A stretch of DNA of 64,000 nt, taken from the NCBI GenBank assembly GCA_937967375.1, contig CALCJF010000008.1, positions 62,001 through 126,000 of the forward strand, in the 5' to 3' direction. This stretch comes from an uncultured Leucobacter sp. Its GTDB lineage: Bacteria > Actinomycetota > Actinomycetes > Actinomycetales > Microbacteriaceae. A program made the translations under genes and the position numbers. Below, piece after piece: positions 24,698-33,055 of this stretch. The notes under the pieces were generated by a model that had not been told where the DNA came from, made no database searches, and worked only from the letters and a program-made list of their open reading frames with translations. Numbering within the stretch: position 1 is the first letter of the stretch; each line of letters starts with the position of its first letter.

Positions 24698-26356
24698 CTA
24701 GCCCTTGGTGATCTCGTTGTACAGCGGCACCGAGTTCCAGCCGAACTGGACGTTCGATACCTTGTCGCCGTAACCGCCGGTCACGTTCGAGTACCACAGC
24801 GGGGTAGCGGGCAGATCCTGCAGCAGAATCTCCTGTGCCTCCTGGAAGTACTTGTTCGCAGCAGCGGGGTCGGTGTCAACGATGCCCTTTGCGAGCAGCG
24901 CATCGAACTCGGGGCTCGAGTAGTCGCCGTCGTTCGAACCAGCGTTGGTTGCATACAACGGGCCGAGGAAGTTGTACAGACCCGGGTAGTCAGCCTGCCA
25001 GCCAGTGCGGAATGCCGTCTGGATGGTGCGGTTGGTGATCTCGGTACGAGCCTCAGCGAAGGTCGGGTACGGGTGACCTGCTGCGTCGATGCCGAGCGTG
25101 TTCTTGATGCTGTTGGTCACAGCATCAACCCAGCCCTGGTGGCCGCCATCAGCGTTGTACGCGATCTCGAAGGTGCCGTCCCAGGGGCTGATGGCGTCTG
25201 CCTGAGCCCAGAGTTCCTTAGCCTTCTCGGGGTTGAACTCGAGCACCTCAGCGCCCTTGAGCGAGTCGCTCCAGCCGTCGATAACGGGCGAAGTGAAGTC
25301 GCTTGCGGGGGTACGGGTACCCTCGAAGATCACGTCGGTGATCTCTGCGCGGTCGATTGCCATCGAGATAGCTGCGCGACGCAGCTTGCCCTCTTCGCCA
25401 CCGAAGTGTGCGAGGCGGCCCGGGATGGTGAACGACTGGAAGATAGCTGCCGGCTGGTTCACAGCGCGGTCACCGAGGTCGCTCTCGAAGGTGCTGAGTG
25501 CCGAGTCGGGCACAGCGTCGAGCACGTCGAGGTTGCCGCCCTGCAGGTCGGCGTATGCAGCGTCCTGTGAGGCGTAGAAGACGATGGTCAGACCGTCGTT
25601 CTTGACCTCGCGGGGGCCGTTGTAGTCATCGTTCTTGACGAGGTCAATCTGCACGTCGTGCTGCCATGCGTCGTCACCGGCGAGCTTGTAGGGGCCGTTA
25701 CCGATCGGGTTCTGACCGAATGCGTCGATGTCATCAAAAGCGACGTCGGGCAGCGGGTAGAACGCCGAGTAACCCAGGCGCAGCGGGAAGTCCGATGCAG
25801 CCTGCTTCAGCGTGATGTTGAAGCTGTAGTCACCGGTCACCTCGAGGCCCGACATGTCGCCCACGGCACCGTAGACGTCGTCATCGGTACCAGCGGTGCC
25901 GTCAGCGCCGTCGCTGATCTCGAAGCCTTCAATGTCTTCGAAGAAGTAGTTGCTGAGGTGCTGCAGCTCGTTGCTTGCGCCCTGGTTCCAGGCCTTGACG
26001 AAGTTCTCTGCCTTCACCGGGGTACCGTCAGTGAACTTCGCGTCCTCGCGCAGCTTCACGGTGTAGTGAATAGCGTCATCGCTCTCGATCGACTCTGCGA
26101 TGTCGTTGTGCGCTGAACCGTCGGCCGCGTAGTAGACCAGGCCTGCGAAGATTGCGTCGAGAATCTTGCCGCCGCCAACCTCGTTGGTGTTGGTTGGGAT
26201 GAGCGGGTTCTGCGGCTCCGAGCCGTTTGCGGTGATGATACCGCCACCCGAGCCACCCGAGCCTGCGTCGCTGCCGCCTGAGGCGCAGCCCGCAAGAGCC
26301 AGGGAACCCGCGGCGGCGAGGGCGATAATGCCCAGACCGATCCGTGATCGCTTCAC
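24698..26356 (-). CDS. Peptide-type ABC transporter substrate-binding lipoprotein (operon 1)
   Basis: An extracytoplasmic SBP_bac_5 family binding protein, 552 aa, that captures peptides or similar ligands for the transporter encoded downstream. It starts at GTG 26356 with a strong AAGGAGG site. The lipoprotein signal is KRSRIGLGIIALAAAGSLALAGC with Cys 24, followed by a Gly/Ser linker. Family segments include AKFTDGTPVKAENFVKAWN and NPIGNGPYKL. A TAGGCT hexamer on the minus strand near 26435-26440 is a possible -10 element. The ligand is unknown. Confidence 0.94.
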   Translation of the reverse strand: MKRSRIGLGIIALAAAGSLALAGCASGGSDAGSGGSGGGIITANGSEPQNPLIPTNTNEVGGGKILDAIFAGLVYYAADGSAHNDIAESIESDDAIHYTVKLREDAKFTDGTPVKAENFVKAWNQGASNELQHLSNYFFEDIEGFEISDGADGTAGTDDDVYGAVGDMSGLEVTGDYSFNITLKQAASDFPLRLGYSAFYPLPDVAFDDIDAFGQNPIGNGPYKLAGDDAWQHDVQIDLVKNDDYNGPREVKNDGLTIVFYASQDAAYADLQGGNLDVLDAVPDSALSTFESDLGDRAVNQPAAIFQSFTIPGRLAHFGGEEGKLRRAAISMAIDRAEITDVIFEGTRTPASDFTSPVIDGWSDSLKGAEVLEFNPEKAKELWAQADAISPWDGTFEIAYNADGGHQGWVDAVTNSIKNTLGIDAAGHPYPTFAEARTEITNRTIQTAFRTGWQADYPGLYNFLGPLYATNAGSNDGDYSSPEFDALLAKGIVDTDPAAANKYFQEAQEILLQDLPATPLWYSNVTGGYGDKVSNVQFGWNSVPLYNEITKG

Positions 26357-26490
26357 TGATCTTCCTCCTTGTTGTTCCGTACCGGGCAACTCAGGATGAG
26401 CGTTCCGGCAACGGAGATGGAATCTAACTTGTTTAGCCTAACGATGTGCATGGTGACACGCCGCCTCGGCTGTGCAGACGCAACAGAATC

Positions 26491-26508
26491 GTGACCCTTG
26501 AGGGTCAC
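26491..26508 (-). terminator. Hairpin at the end of the second ABC transporter operon
   Basis: Perfect 8-bp stem GTGACCCT / AGGGTCAC with a 2-nt centre (26499-26500), 12 bp past the stop of the second ATPase gene. On the minus strand it is followed only by a weakly U-rich GATTCTGTT, so termination efficiency is uncertain. The same 16 bases could also be an operator for the downstream operon. Confidence 0.45.
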
Positions 26509-26520
26509 AATCTGTAAGGT

Positions 26521-28209
26521 TCAGCTAGCCGTCAACGTGCTGCGCCATGCGTCGCGTCGTGTTGCCTGCTCCACAGGATCAGGCACTGGCAGTGATGCCA
26601 GCAGTCTCTGGGTGTACGGATGTTCGGGCGACCCGAGCACCTGCTCCCCTGTTCCTACCTCGACGAGCTCGCCGTGCAGCAGCACACCGACGCGGTCTGC
26701 CAGCGCATCCACCACGGCGAGGTCGTGCGTAATAAAGAGCGAGGCGAAGCCAAGCTCGCGCTGCAGCTCTGCAAAGAGCTCGAGCACCTTTGCTTGCACC
26801 GAGACGTCGAGCGCACTCGTCGGCTCATCGGCAATCAAGAGCTTCGGATCGAGCGCGAGGCCGCGAGCGAGCGAGGCACGCTGACGCTGTCCACCCGAAA
26901 GCTCGTGCGGGTAACGGTCGCCGTAGGCCGCGGGGAGCTGCACTGCTTCGAGCAGCTCGTTGACGCGCGCCCTTGCACGATCAGCGTCACGGGCAAGCCC
27001 ATGCACGATCATCGGTTCGGCGACGCACTCGGCGATCGTGAATCTCGGATTGAAACTCGTCGCCGGATCCTGGAAGACAAACCCGATGTCACGACGCACC
27101 GACCGAAACTCGCGCTCCTTGAAGCCGAGCATCTCGACCCCGAGCACGCGCAACGAGCCGCCGCTGACCGGGGTAAGGCCCGCGAGCGCGCGCCCGATCG
27201 TAGATTTGCCCGAGCCCGATTCGCCCACGAGTCCGAGCACCTCGCCCGCAGCGATCTCGAAATCAACGCCCTTCACGGCTTTGAAGCCGGGCTTGCCGAG
27301 ACGCCCCGGGTACTCGATTTCGAGGCCACTCGCGCGCACCAGCGGCTCGCGCTCTGGCTGCAGTGCACGCTCCATGGCACGCTCAGCCGCTCGCGCGCGG
27401 CCTTCGCCGCCGAGCCTCGGCACGGCCGCAAGCAGGTCGCGCGTGTACTTCTCCCGAGGCGCGGCGAAGAGCTCGGCCACCGGAGCCCGCTCAACAACCT
27501 CGCCCTGATACATCACGGCGACTTCATCGGCGAGGTCTGCGACGACGCCCATGTTGTGCGTGATGAGCATGATCGATGCCCCGAACTCGTCGCGGCACTG
27601 ACGCAGCAGGTCGAGAATCTCGGCCTGCACCGTCACGTCGAGCGCCGTCGTGGGCTCGTCAGCAACGATCAGTCCGGGGTTCAGCGCGAGCGCCATGGCG
27701 ATCACGACGCGCTGCTTCTGACCCCCCGAGAGCTGGTGCGGGTATGAATCGATCCGGCGTTCGGGTTCGGGAATGCCAACCTTGCGCAGCATCTCGATCG
27801 CCTTGGCCCTGGCAGCCTTTTTTGAAACCTTGCCGTGTGCGCGAAGCCCCTCGATGATCTGCCAGCCCACCGGGTATACCGGGTTCAATGCGGTCGATGC
27901 CTCTTGAAAGACCATCGCCACATCGCGGCCGCGCACTGCGCGCAGCTGTTCAGGGCTCAGCCGGAGCACATCGTTCGGCTCACCACCCGTGGTGTTCGAG
28001 AGCAGCACGACGCCCTGTGAGACGGCGGTCTCGGGCAGCAACCCGAGCACGGTCTTCGCAGTGACGGTCTTACCCGAACCAGATTCGCCGACAACTGCGA
28101 GCACACTGCGCGGCGCGACTTCGAGCGACACGTGGTCGACCGCTTTCACTGGCCCCCTGTCGGTGGCAAATGTCACTTCGAGGCCGCGAATATCGAGTAC
28201 TTTACTCAT
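26521..28209 (-). CDS. Peptide-type ABC transporter ATPase, two fused nucleotide-binding domains (operon 2)
   Basis: A 562-aa double ATPase of the Opp/Dpp class and paralogue of the operon 1 protein, of identical length. Domain 1 (about 1-270): GESGSGKT, LSGGQKQR, LIVADEPTTALD. Domain 2 (about 295-562): GESGSGKS, LSGGQRQR, LLIADEPTSALD. Both halves look catalytically complete, unlike operon 1 where the second half has DEA. It is ATGA-coupled to the upstream DppC-like permease. Confidence 0.94.
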   Translation of the reverse strand: MSKVLDIRGLEVTFATDRGPVKAVDHVSLEVAPRSVLAVVGESGSGKTVTAKTVLGLLPETAVSQGVVLLSNTTGGEPNDVLRLSPEQLRAVRGRDVAMVFQEASTALNPVYPVGWQIIEGLRAHGKVSKKAARAKAIEMLRKVGIPEPERRIDSYPHQLSGGQKQRVVIAMALALNPGLIVADEPTTALDVTVQAEILDLLRQCRDEFGASIMLITHNMGVVADLADEVAVMYQGEVVERAPVAELFAAPREKYTRDLLAAVPRLGGEGRARAAERAMERALQPEREPLVRASGLEIEYPGRLGKPGFKAVKGVDFEIAAGEVLGLVGESGSGKSTIGRALAGLTPVSGGSLRVLGVEMLGFKEREFRSVRRDIGFVFQDPATSFNPRFTIAECVAEPMIVHGLARDADRARARVNELLEAVQLPAAYGDRYPHELSGGQRQRASLARGLALDPKLLIADEPTSALDVSVQAKVLELFAELQRELGFASLFITHDLAVVDALADRVGVLLHGELVEVGTGEQVLGSPEHPYTQRLLASLPVPDPVEQATRRDAWRSTLTAS

Positions 28210-29282
28210 GCTCCCGCTCCCGCGTTCTTCTCATCGGTTGTTGAGGCGGCGGCATCGCTCGCCGCCTGCTGCACGGCGATAACCGAGGTCGAGGTCACCG
28301 CGCCGCTGCCGGCTTTCGCGCGCCGACGAAGGCGCAGGCGAGGATCGGACAGGTCGTTCAGGCTCTCACCGGTCAGGGTGAGGCCGGTCACGATGAGCAC
28401 GATCGCGAGGCCAGGCCAGAGGCTCGTCCACCAGATGCCGCTCGTCACATCCGCGACCGCCTTGTTGAGGTCGTAGCCCCATTCAGCTGCCGAGTTCGGT
28501 TCGATGCCGAAGCCCAAGAAACCAAGGCCGGCCAGCGTGAGAATCGCCTCCGACGCGTTCAGGGTGAACACGAGCGGCAGCGACCTGGTGGAGTTGCGAA
28601 ACACGTGCTGAAACATGATCCGCCAGTGCGATGCGCCGATCACGCGAGCAGACTCGACGAACGCCTCGGCCTTCACCCTGATCACCTCGCTGCGCACGAC
28701 ACGCAGATACTGCGGAATGAACACCACGGTAATCGAAAGCGCCGCAGACCAGATGCCGCCCCAGAGGCTCGATTGCCCGCCCGAAATCATGATTGACATC
28801 ACGATGGCGAGCAGCAGCGACGGGAAAGCGTAGATCGCATCGGCGATCATGACGAAGACACGATCAACCCACCCGCCGAGGTACCCCGAAATGAGACCAA
28901 GTAGCGAGCCAAGAAAGATCGAGCTCACCACTGCGATGACGATTACGAGCAGCGCGGTACGGGAGCCCCAAATGACGCGCGAGAGCACATCGTAACCTGC
29001 GACCGTGGTGCCAAAGGGGTGTGCGGCCGAGGGAGGAGTGCGAGATCCGAAATCGCCGTCTGGCCCCGCCAGTTGGTTGAAGTCGTAAGGAGCAATGAGC
29101 GGCGCGAAAACGGCGAGCAGTACGAAGATGCCGATCAGCACCAGGCCCGCAACGAGCATGCCTCGCTGCAATCCGACTGATTGACGCAGTGGGGCGATGA
29201 CGGGCCAAGAACGCCAGCCTCGCTCACGGGTTGAAGTCGAGACCGTGGAGACCACGTCGGTGGTAGGGGTCATGTTCGACAC
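28206..29282 (-). CDS. Peptide-type ABC transporter permease, DppC-like (operon 2)
   Basis: An inner-membrane permease, 358 aa, with an N-terminal Ser/Thr-rich tail, helix GMLVAGLVLIGIFVLLAVFAPLIAPYD, HPFGTTVAGYDVLSRVIWG and the loop SARVIGASHWRIMFQHVFRNS. A C-terminal Ala-rich tail of about 40 residues extends beyond the usual end. I chose GTG 29282 (GAGG 7 nt upstream); ATG 29273 is the alternative. One base separates it from the upstream permease stop. Confidence 0.93.
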   Translation of the reverse strand: MSNMTPTTDVVSTVSTSTRERGWRSWPVIAPLRQSVGLQRGMLVAGLVLIGIFVLLAVFAPLIAPYDFNQLAGPDGDFGSRTPPSAAHPFGTTVAGYDVLSRVIWGSRTALLVIVIAVVSSIFLGSLLGLISGYLGGWVDRVFVMIADAIYAFPSLLLAIVMSIMISGGQSSLWGGIWSAALSITVVFIPQYLRVVRSEVIRVKAEAFVESARVIGASHWRIMFQHVFRNSTRSLPLVFTLNASEAILTLAGLGFLGFGIEPNSAAEWGYDLNKAVADVTSGIWWTSLWPGLAIVLIVTGLTLTGESLNDLSDPRLRLRRRAKAGSGAVTSTSVIAVQQAASDAAASTTDEKNAGAGA

Positions 29283-29283
29283 G

Positions 29284-30363
29284 TCAGTACCTCACTCGAG
29301 GGTCGATCAGCGCGGCGAGAATGTCGACCACGAAGTTGCTCAACGCCACGATCACGGCGAGCAGGGCCACGATTCCCTGTACAGCAATGAAGTCGCGCGC
29401 GCTCAGGTAGTGGGCGAGCTGAAATCCGAGGCCCTTCCATTCGAAAGTTGTCTCGGTAAGCACTGCGCCCGCGAGTAGCAGAGCGATCTGCATTCCGATC
29501 ACTGTGATGATCGGAATGAGCGCTGGGCGGTATGCGTGCTTCGTGACGAGGCGGTACTCGCTCACGCCTCGCGAGCGCCCCGAATCGACGTATTCCTGCC
29601 CCAGAGTGCCAATCATGTTGGTACGCACGAGCCGCAAGAACACACCCGCGGTCATGAGCCCGAGCGTCAGTGCCGGCAGGATCGCGTGCATCAGCACGTC
29701 GCCGACGGCTTCGAGACTGCCCAACCTGATCGCGTCGACAAGGTAGAAACCAGAAGGATTCGGCATCAACTGAATCTTCAACTCGGTAGCGATCGAGGCG
29801 CGGCCGGTCGTGGGCAGCCAGCCGAGCCAAACTCCGAAGATGAGTTTCATCAGCAGGCCAGAGAAGAAGACGGGAGTCGCGTAGGTGAAGATCGCAAAAA
29901 TACGCAGCACTGCGTCGGGGCCCCGGTCGCGGTAGTACGCAGCGAGCATGCCGAGGGGAATGCCGACTACGAAGGCGACGATGAGCGTGTAGAACGCGAG
30001 TTCGAGCGTCGCCGAGCCGAAGGTGAGCAGCACCTCTGTGACCGGTCGGTGATCGCTGATGGTCGTGCCAAAGTTGCCAGTGAAGATCTGGCCGATGTAC
30101 TCGAAGTACTGCAGCAGGATCGGGCGGTCATATCCGGCCTCGGCGATGCGTTTCGCGATCTCGTCTGGCGGCAGCTTACCGCCGATCGAGGCGGTGATCG
30201 GGTCGCCGATCGTGCGCATCAGGATGAACACCATCGTGACCAGAATGAACACGGTCGGGATGATGAGCAGCGCGCGCCAAAGAACATAGCGCCCGAACCC
30301 GCCGCCTGAGCGGCGCTTCGCCGCGACCGTTTTGGGCGCGGCAGACATGGTGTCGACAGTCAT
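29284..30363 (-). CDS. Peptide-type ABC transporter permease, DppB-like (operon 2)
   Basis: An inner-membrane permease, 359 aa, with an N-terminal extension MTVDTMSAAPKTVAAKRRSGG before GRYVLWRALLIIPTVFILVTMVFILMR. The EAA-like loop is SGRSRGVSEYRLVTKHAYRPALIP. No good Shine-Dalgarno sequence is free in front of ATG 30363, nor for the alternative GTG 30372; the nearest purine-rich sequence is locked in the 15-bp hairpin just upstream. This suggests reduced or coupled translation relative to the binding protein. Confidence 0.92.
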   Translation of the reverse strand: MTVDTMSAAPKTVAAKRRSGGGFGRYVLWRALLIIPTVFILVTMVFILMRTIGDPITASIGGKLPPDEIAKRIAEAGYDRPILLQYFEYIGQIFTGNFGTTISDHRPVTEVLLTFGSATLELAFYTLIVAFVVGIPLGMLAAYYRDRGPDAVLRIFAIFTYATPVFFSGLLMKLIFGVWLGWLPTTGRASIATELKIQLMPNPSGFYLVDAIRLGSLEAVGDVLMHAILPALTLGLMTAGVFLRLVRTNMIGTLGQEYVDSGRSRGVSEYRLVTKHAYRPALIPIITVIGMQIALLLAGAVLTETTFEWKGLGFQLAHYLSARDFIAVQGIVALLAVIVALSNFVVDILAALIDPRVRY

Positions 30364-30373
30364 AGTGAACACA

Positions 30374-30413
30374 GCGTACAGGGAGGGAACCTATTGGATC
30401 CCTCCCTGTACGC
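30374..30413 (-). terminator. Perfect 15-bp intercistronic hairpin after the binding-protein gene (operon 2)
   Basis: GCGTACAGGGAGGGA (30374-30388) pairs perfectly with 30399-30413 around a 10-nt loop. It lies 7 bp beyond the binding-protein stop and 10 bp before the permease ATG. There is no T-tract, so it is more likely an mRNA-stabilising or attenuating element than a full terminator. The purine-rich AGGGAGGGA on the minus-strand transcript is inside the stem. Confidence 0.8.
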
Positions 30414-30420
30414 GAGTGAG

Positions 30421-32040
30421 TTACTTCTTGGTGATAGTACCGAGACGGAACTTGAAGGAGCCGTCGAGCACCACGCCGTCGATCGCGTCGGTGGTGACCG
30501 CAACCTGCGTGCCCTGCAGCAGCGGGATCATCGGAACATCAGTCGCGATGACATCCTGTGCCTGCTCAATCAGCGCGGTGCGCTGGGCCGGGTCGGTCGT
30601 GATGCGCTGCTGGTTGATGAGGTCATTCGCCTCGGGGCTGTTGTAGTGGTTGTTGAAGAAACCGCCGTTGATGAAGAACGGGGTCAGGAAGTTGTCGGCG
30701 TCCGAGAAATCGGGGAACCAACCGAGCTGGTAAGCGGGGTACGCGTCAGCCGGGAAGTCAGCGCTGTACTGGCCCCACTCGGTCGACTGCAGGTCGACGG
30801 CAAACACGCCATCGGCCTCAAGCTGCGCCTTCACCTGCGCGTACTCTTCTGCCGAAGCATCGCCGTAGTGATCCGGGTTGTACTGCAGCTGCAGGTTTAC
30901 CGGCATCGGAACGCCAGCAGCCTCAAGGCGCGCCTTTGCGGCTGCCGAATCGGGGCCGCCCTTGGTGTCGCCGTAGAGGCCCTTGAATGCATCGGTAGCG
31001 CCGGTGAAGCCCTGCGCGACCGGGCTGAAGAGCGGCGTGAAGGTGTCCTTGTAGACCTGCGAAGCGATCTTCGAGCGATCGATCAGATCGGCTGCTGCCT
31101 GGCGCACTGCCTGAGCCTTGGCGGGATCTGCTTCTGCGGTCTTTGCGCCGAACGGCTGGGTATCGAAGTTGAACACGATGTAGCGAATTGCGCCACCCGG
31201 GCCGTCGACAACCTTCAGACCGTCTGTCGAACGGAACTTCTCGGTATCGGTTGCAGAAATGCTGCGGAAAGCGACGTCAACGGCCTTGGTCTCAATTGCC
31301 TGGCTCAGGTTCGACTCGTCAGCGAAATACTTCACGTTGACTTCGTCAGTCTTGGCGGCACCCCAGAGCCCCTGGTAGTCGGCGTATGCCTTGTACGAAG
31401 CGAGGTTGCCCTTGTCGAATGCCTCGAGCGTGTACTGACCAGCAAATGCCTTGCCTTTGACGATCTCTTCGTCGGTGGCAAGCTTGTCTGCGGGGAACAC
31501 ATCTTCGTCAACGATCGGCGCGACCGGAGTCGAGAGCACCTGCGGGAAAGTCTGATCGTTGCCGACCTTGAGGTGGAAAACGACGGTGGTGTCGTCGACG
31601 GCCTCGACGCTGTCGAGGTTCGCGAGCAGGCTTGAGGGCCCGCTCGGGTCGGCGATCGCGACCTGGCGATCGAAGGTGAACTTCACGTCAGAGCTCGTGA
31701 GGTCGTTGCCGTTTGCGAATTTCAGGCCCGGCTTCAGCTTGACCGTGTATTCCTCGGGGGTCGTGAACTCTGCCGATTCGGCAACGTCAGGTGCGACATC
31801 GCTCGAACCAACAACGTGGTTCATGAGGAACGGGTAGACGTTCGTCATGACAGCAAACGAGCCGTTATCGTACGAGCCTGCTGGGTCGAGCGCGGTCACG
31901 ACGTCGGTGGTGCCAACGGTGATGGATCCGCCGGTGCTGCCACCGCCGCTGTTGCTACCGCCCGATGCGCAGCCCGAGAGCAGCAGTGCGCTCGAGGTGG
32001 CAAGTGCGAGCACGCCATAGCCAGTGCGTGAGAGTTTCAC
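30421..32040 (-). CDS. Peptide-type ABC transporter substrate-binding lipoprotein (operon 2)
   Basis: An SBP_bac_5 family binding protein, 539 aa. It starts at GTG 32040 with AAGGAG 6-7 nt upstream. The signal KLSRTGYGVLALATSSALLLSGC places the lipid-modified Cys at 24, followed by a Gly/Ser-rich linker. Family segments include LKFANGNDLTSSDVKFTFDR and the C-terminal YQLGWFPDFSDADNFLTPFF. It begins the second tandem operon. It is clearly a different binding protein from operon 1, so the two systems probably take up different ligands. Confidence 0.94.
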   Translation of the reverse strand: MKLSRTGYGVLALATSSALLLSGCASGGSNSGGGSTGGSITVGTTDVVTALDPAGSYDNGSFAVMTNVYPFLMNHVVGSSDVAPDVAESAEFTTPEEYTVKLKPGLKFANGNDLTSSDVKFTFDRQVAIADPSGPSSLLANLDSVEAVDDTTVVFHLKVGNDQTFPQVLSTPVAPIVDEDVFPADKLATDEEIVKGKAFAGQYTLEAFDKGNLASYKAYADYQGLWGAAKTDEVNVKYFADESNLSQAIETKAVDVAFRSISATDTEKFRSTDGLKVVDGPGGAIRYIVFNFDTQPFGAKTAEADPAKAQAVRQAAADLIDRSKIASQVYKDTFTPLFSPVAQGFTGATDAFKGLYGDTKGGPDSAAAKARLEAAGVPMPVNLQLQYNPDHYGDASAEEYAQVKAQLEADGVFAVDLQSTEWGQYSADFPADAYPAYQLGWFPDFSDADNFLTPFFINGGFFNNHYNSPEANDLINQQRITTDPAQRTALIEQAQDVIATDVPMIPLLQGTQVAVTTDAIDGVVLDGSFKFRLGTITKK

Positions 32041-32061
32041 TTGGTCTCCTTGTGTTGCGTG

Positions 32062-32090
32062 AGCAACGGAGCAGTTCGAGCACCGTTGCT
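32062..32090 (-). other. Inverted repeat in the leader of the second binding-protein gene
   Basis: AGCAACGG (32062-32069) and CCGTTGCT (32083-32090) form an 8-bp dyad with a 13-bp spacer, 22 bp upstream of the GTG start and just before the ribosome site. It is a possible operator or 5' UTR hairpin. A TAGGCT hexamer on the minus strand at 32107-32112 is a candidate -10 upstream of it. Confidence 0.45.
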
Positions 32091-32247
32091 TTTTGGGAAC
32101 TCGACCAGCCTAGCCAACCTTGGCGACTGTGTCGTGCCTGGCACCATCGAAGACAGAGATCGTAAGCGGATCGAGACATTGCTCACATGAGCAGGGGTTT
32201 CTGCTCTTTTCGTCGACGTTATGGCCGCGCGAATTCTGGCCACGCGC

Positions 32248-32253
32248 TACGCT
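32248..32253 (+). promoter_or_regulatory. Leaderless-type -10 element deciding the CPBP start
   Basis: TACGCT ends exactly 6 nt before GTG 32260, the spacing seen at many other genes in this window. It falls downstream of the alternative ATG 32221, which would make that ATG untranscribed. Confidence 0.6.
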
Positions 32254-32259
32254 TGGCGC

Positions 32260-33054
32260 GTGATCGCTACGCCCTCAAAGAGTCAATTGCGCTGGGAACT
32301 CGCCATCGTGCTGGCGTTGTCGTTTGGAGCAGCCGGGGTGCGCGCGATCGTCGTGCTCGCGGAGCGACTCACGAGCGAGATCTCCCTCTCATCGCAGACG
32401 GCGACGATCAATCGCCCGCTCGCCGATCGCGCGACCTTCGACCTCATCTACCAGCTGTTGAGCTTCGCCTTCGGCCTCGCACCGGTGGCCCTCGTCGCCT
32501 ATCTGCTCTGGCGCAGGCGTGCCCCGCACCTCGGCGACCTCGGGCTTGGCAGGCTGCCCCGCATGCGGCGCAACTGGTGGGGTCGCGAGAGCGCGTTCGG
32601 GTTGCTGCTCGCGGCCGCGATCGGCATCCCCGGTCTCGTGTTCTATGTGTTCGCGCGCGGGATCGGCATCAACACGACAGTCATACCTGCGGCGCTCGAT
32701 ACCTATTGGTGGACGGTTCCGGTGCTCGTGCTCATGGCGCTCAAAGCAGCGCTGGGCGAGGAGCTCATCGTCGTGGCGTACTTCTTCGACCGCATGAGGC
32801 GGCTCGGTGTCGGCCCGATCGCGACGATCGTATCGAGCGCGCTGCTGCGAGGCAGCTACCACCTCTACCAAGGCTTCGGCGGTTTCGTCGGCAACGTAGT
32901 GATGGGCCTCGTGTTCGGGTGGGCGTATCAGCGCTGGGGCCGGTCTTTGCCCCTTATCGTCGCGCACTGGGTGCTCGATATCGTGAGCTTCGTCGGTTAC
33001 CCGCTCGCGGTCGCGCTCTGGCCCGCGTTCTTCGCTCTCCCGGCCCCCGCGTGA
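32260..33054 (+). CDS. CPBP family intramembrane metalloprotease (CAAX protease/bacteriocin-processing family)
   Basis: A polytopic membrane protein, 264 aa from GTG 32260. The catalytic signature of the Rce1/CPBP family is present: GEELIVVAYFFDRMRR (Glu-Glu pair), RGSYHLYQG (His) and IVAHWVLDIV (His). An ATG at 32221 would add 13 residues, but the -10 hexamer at 32248-32253 argues for the later start. Substrate unknown; members process prenylated proteins, peptides or act in immunity to bacteriocins. It is convergent with the next gene, with one base between stops. Confidence 0.9.
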   Translation: MIATPSKSQLRWELAIVLALSFGAAGVRAIVVLAERLTSEISLSSQTATINRPLADRATFDLIYQLLSFAFGLAPVALVAYLLWRRRAPHLGDLGLGRLPRMRRNWWGRESAFGLLLAAAIGIPGLVFYVFARGIGINTTVIPAALDTYWWTVPVLVLMALKAALGEELIVVAYFFDRMRRLGVGPIATIVSSALLRGSYHLYQGFGGFVGNVVMGLVFGWAYQRWGRSLPLIVAHWVLDIVSFVGYPLAVALWPAFFALPAPA

Positions 33055-33055
33055 G

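Noticed and set aside
32062..32090. The AGCAACGG/CCGTTGCT dyad followed by TTTTT read as a plus-strand terminator
   Set aside because: There is no upstream plus-strand gene; it is more plausibly a leader element or operator of the minus-strand binding-protein gene, and is listed as such with low confidence.
32189..32210. Small GAGCAG/CTGCTC hairpin followed by TTTT on the plus strand
   Set aside because: It resembles a terminator, but no plus-strand transcript is known to need termination here; the stem is only 6 bp and could be chance.
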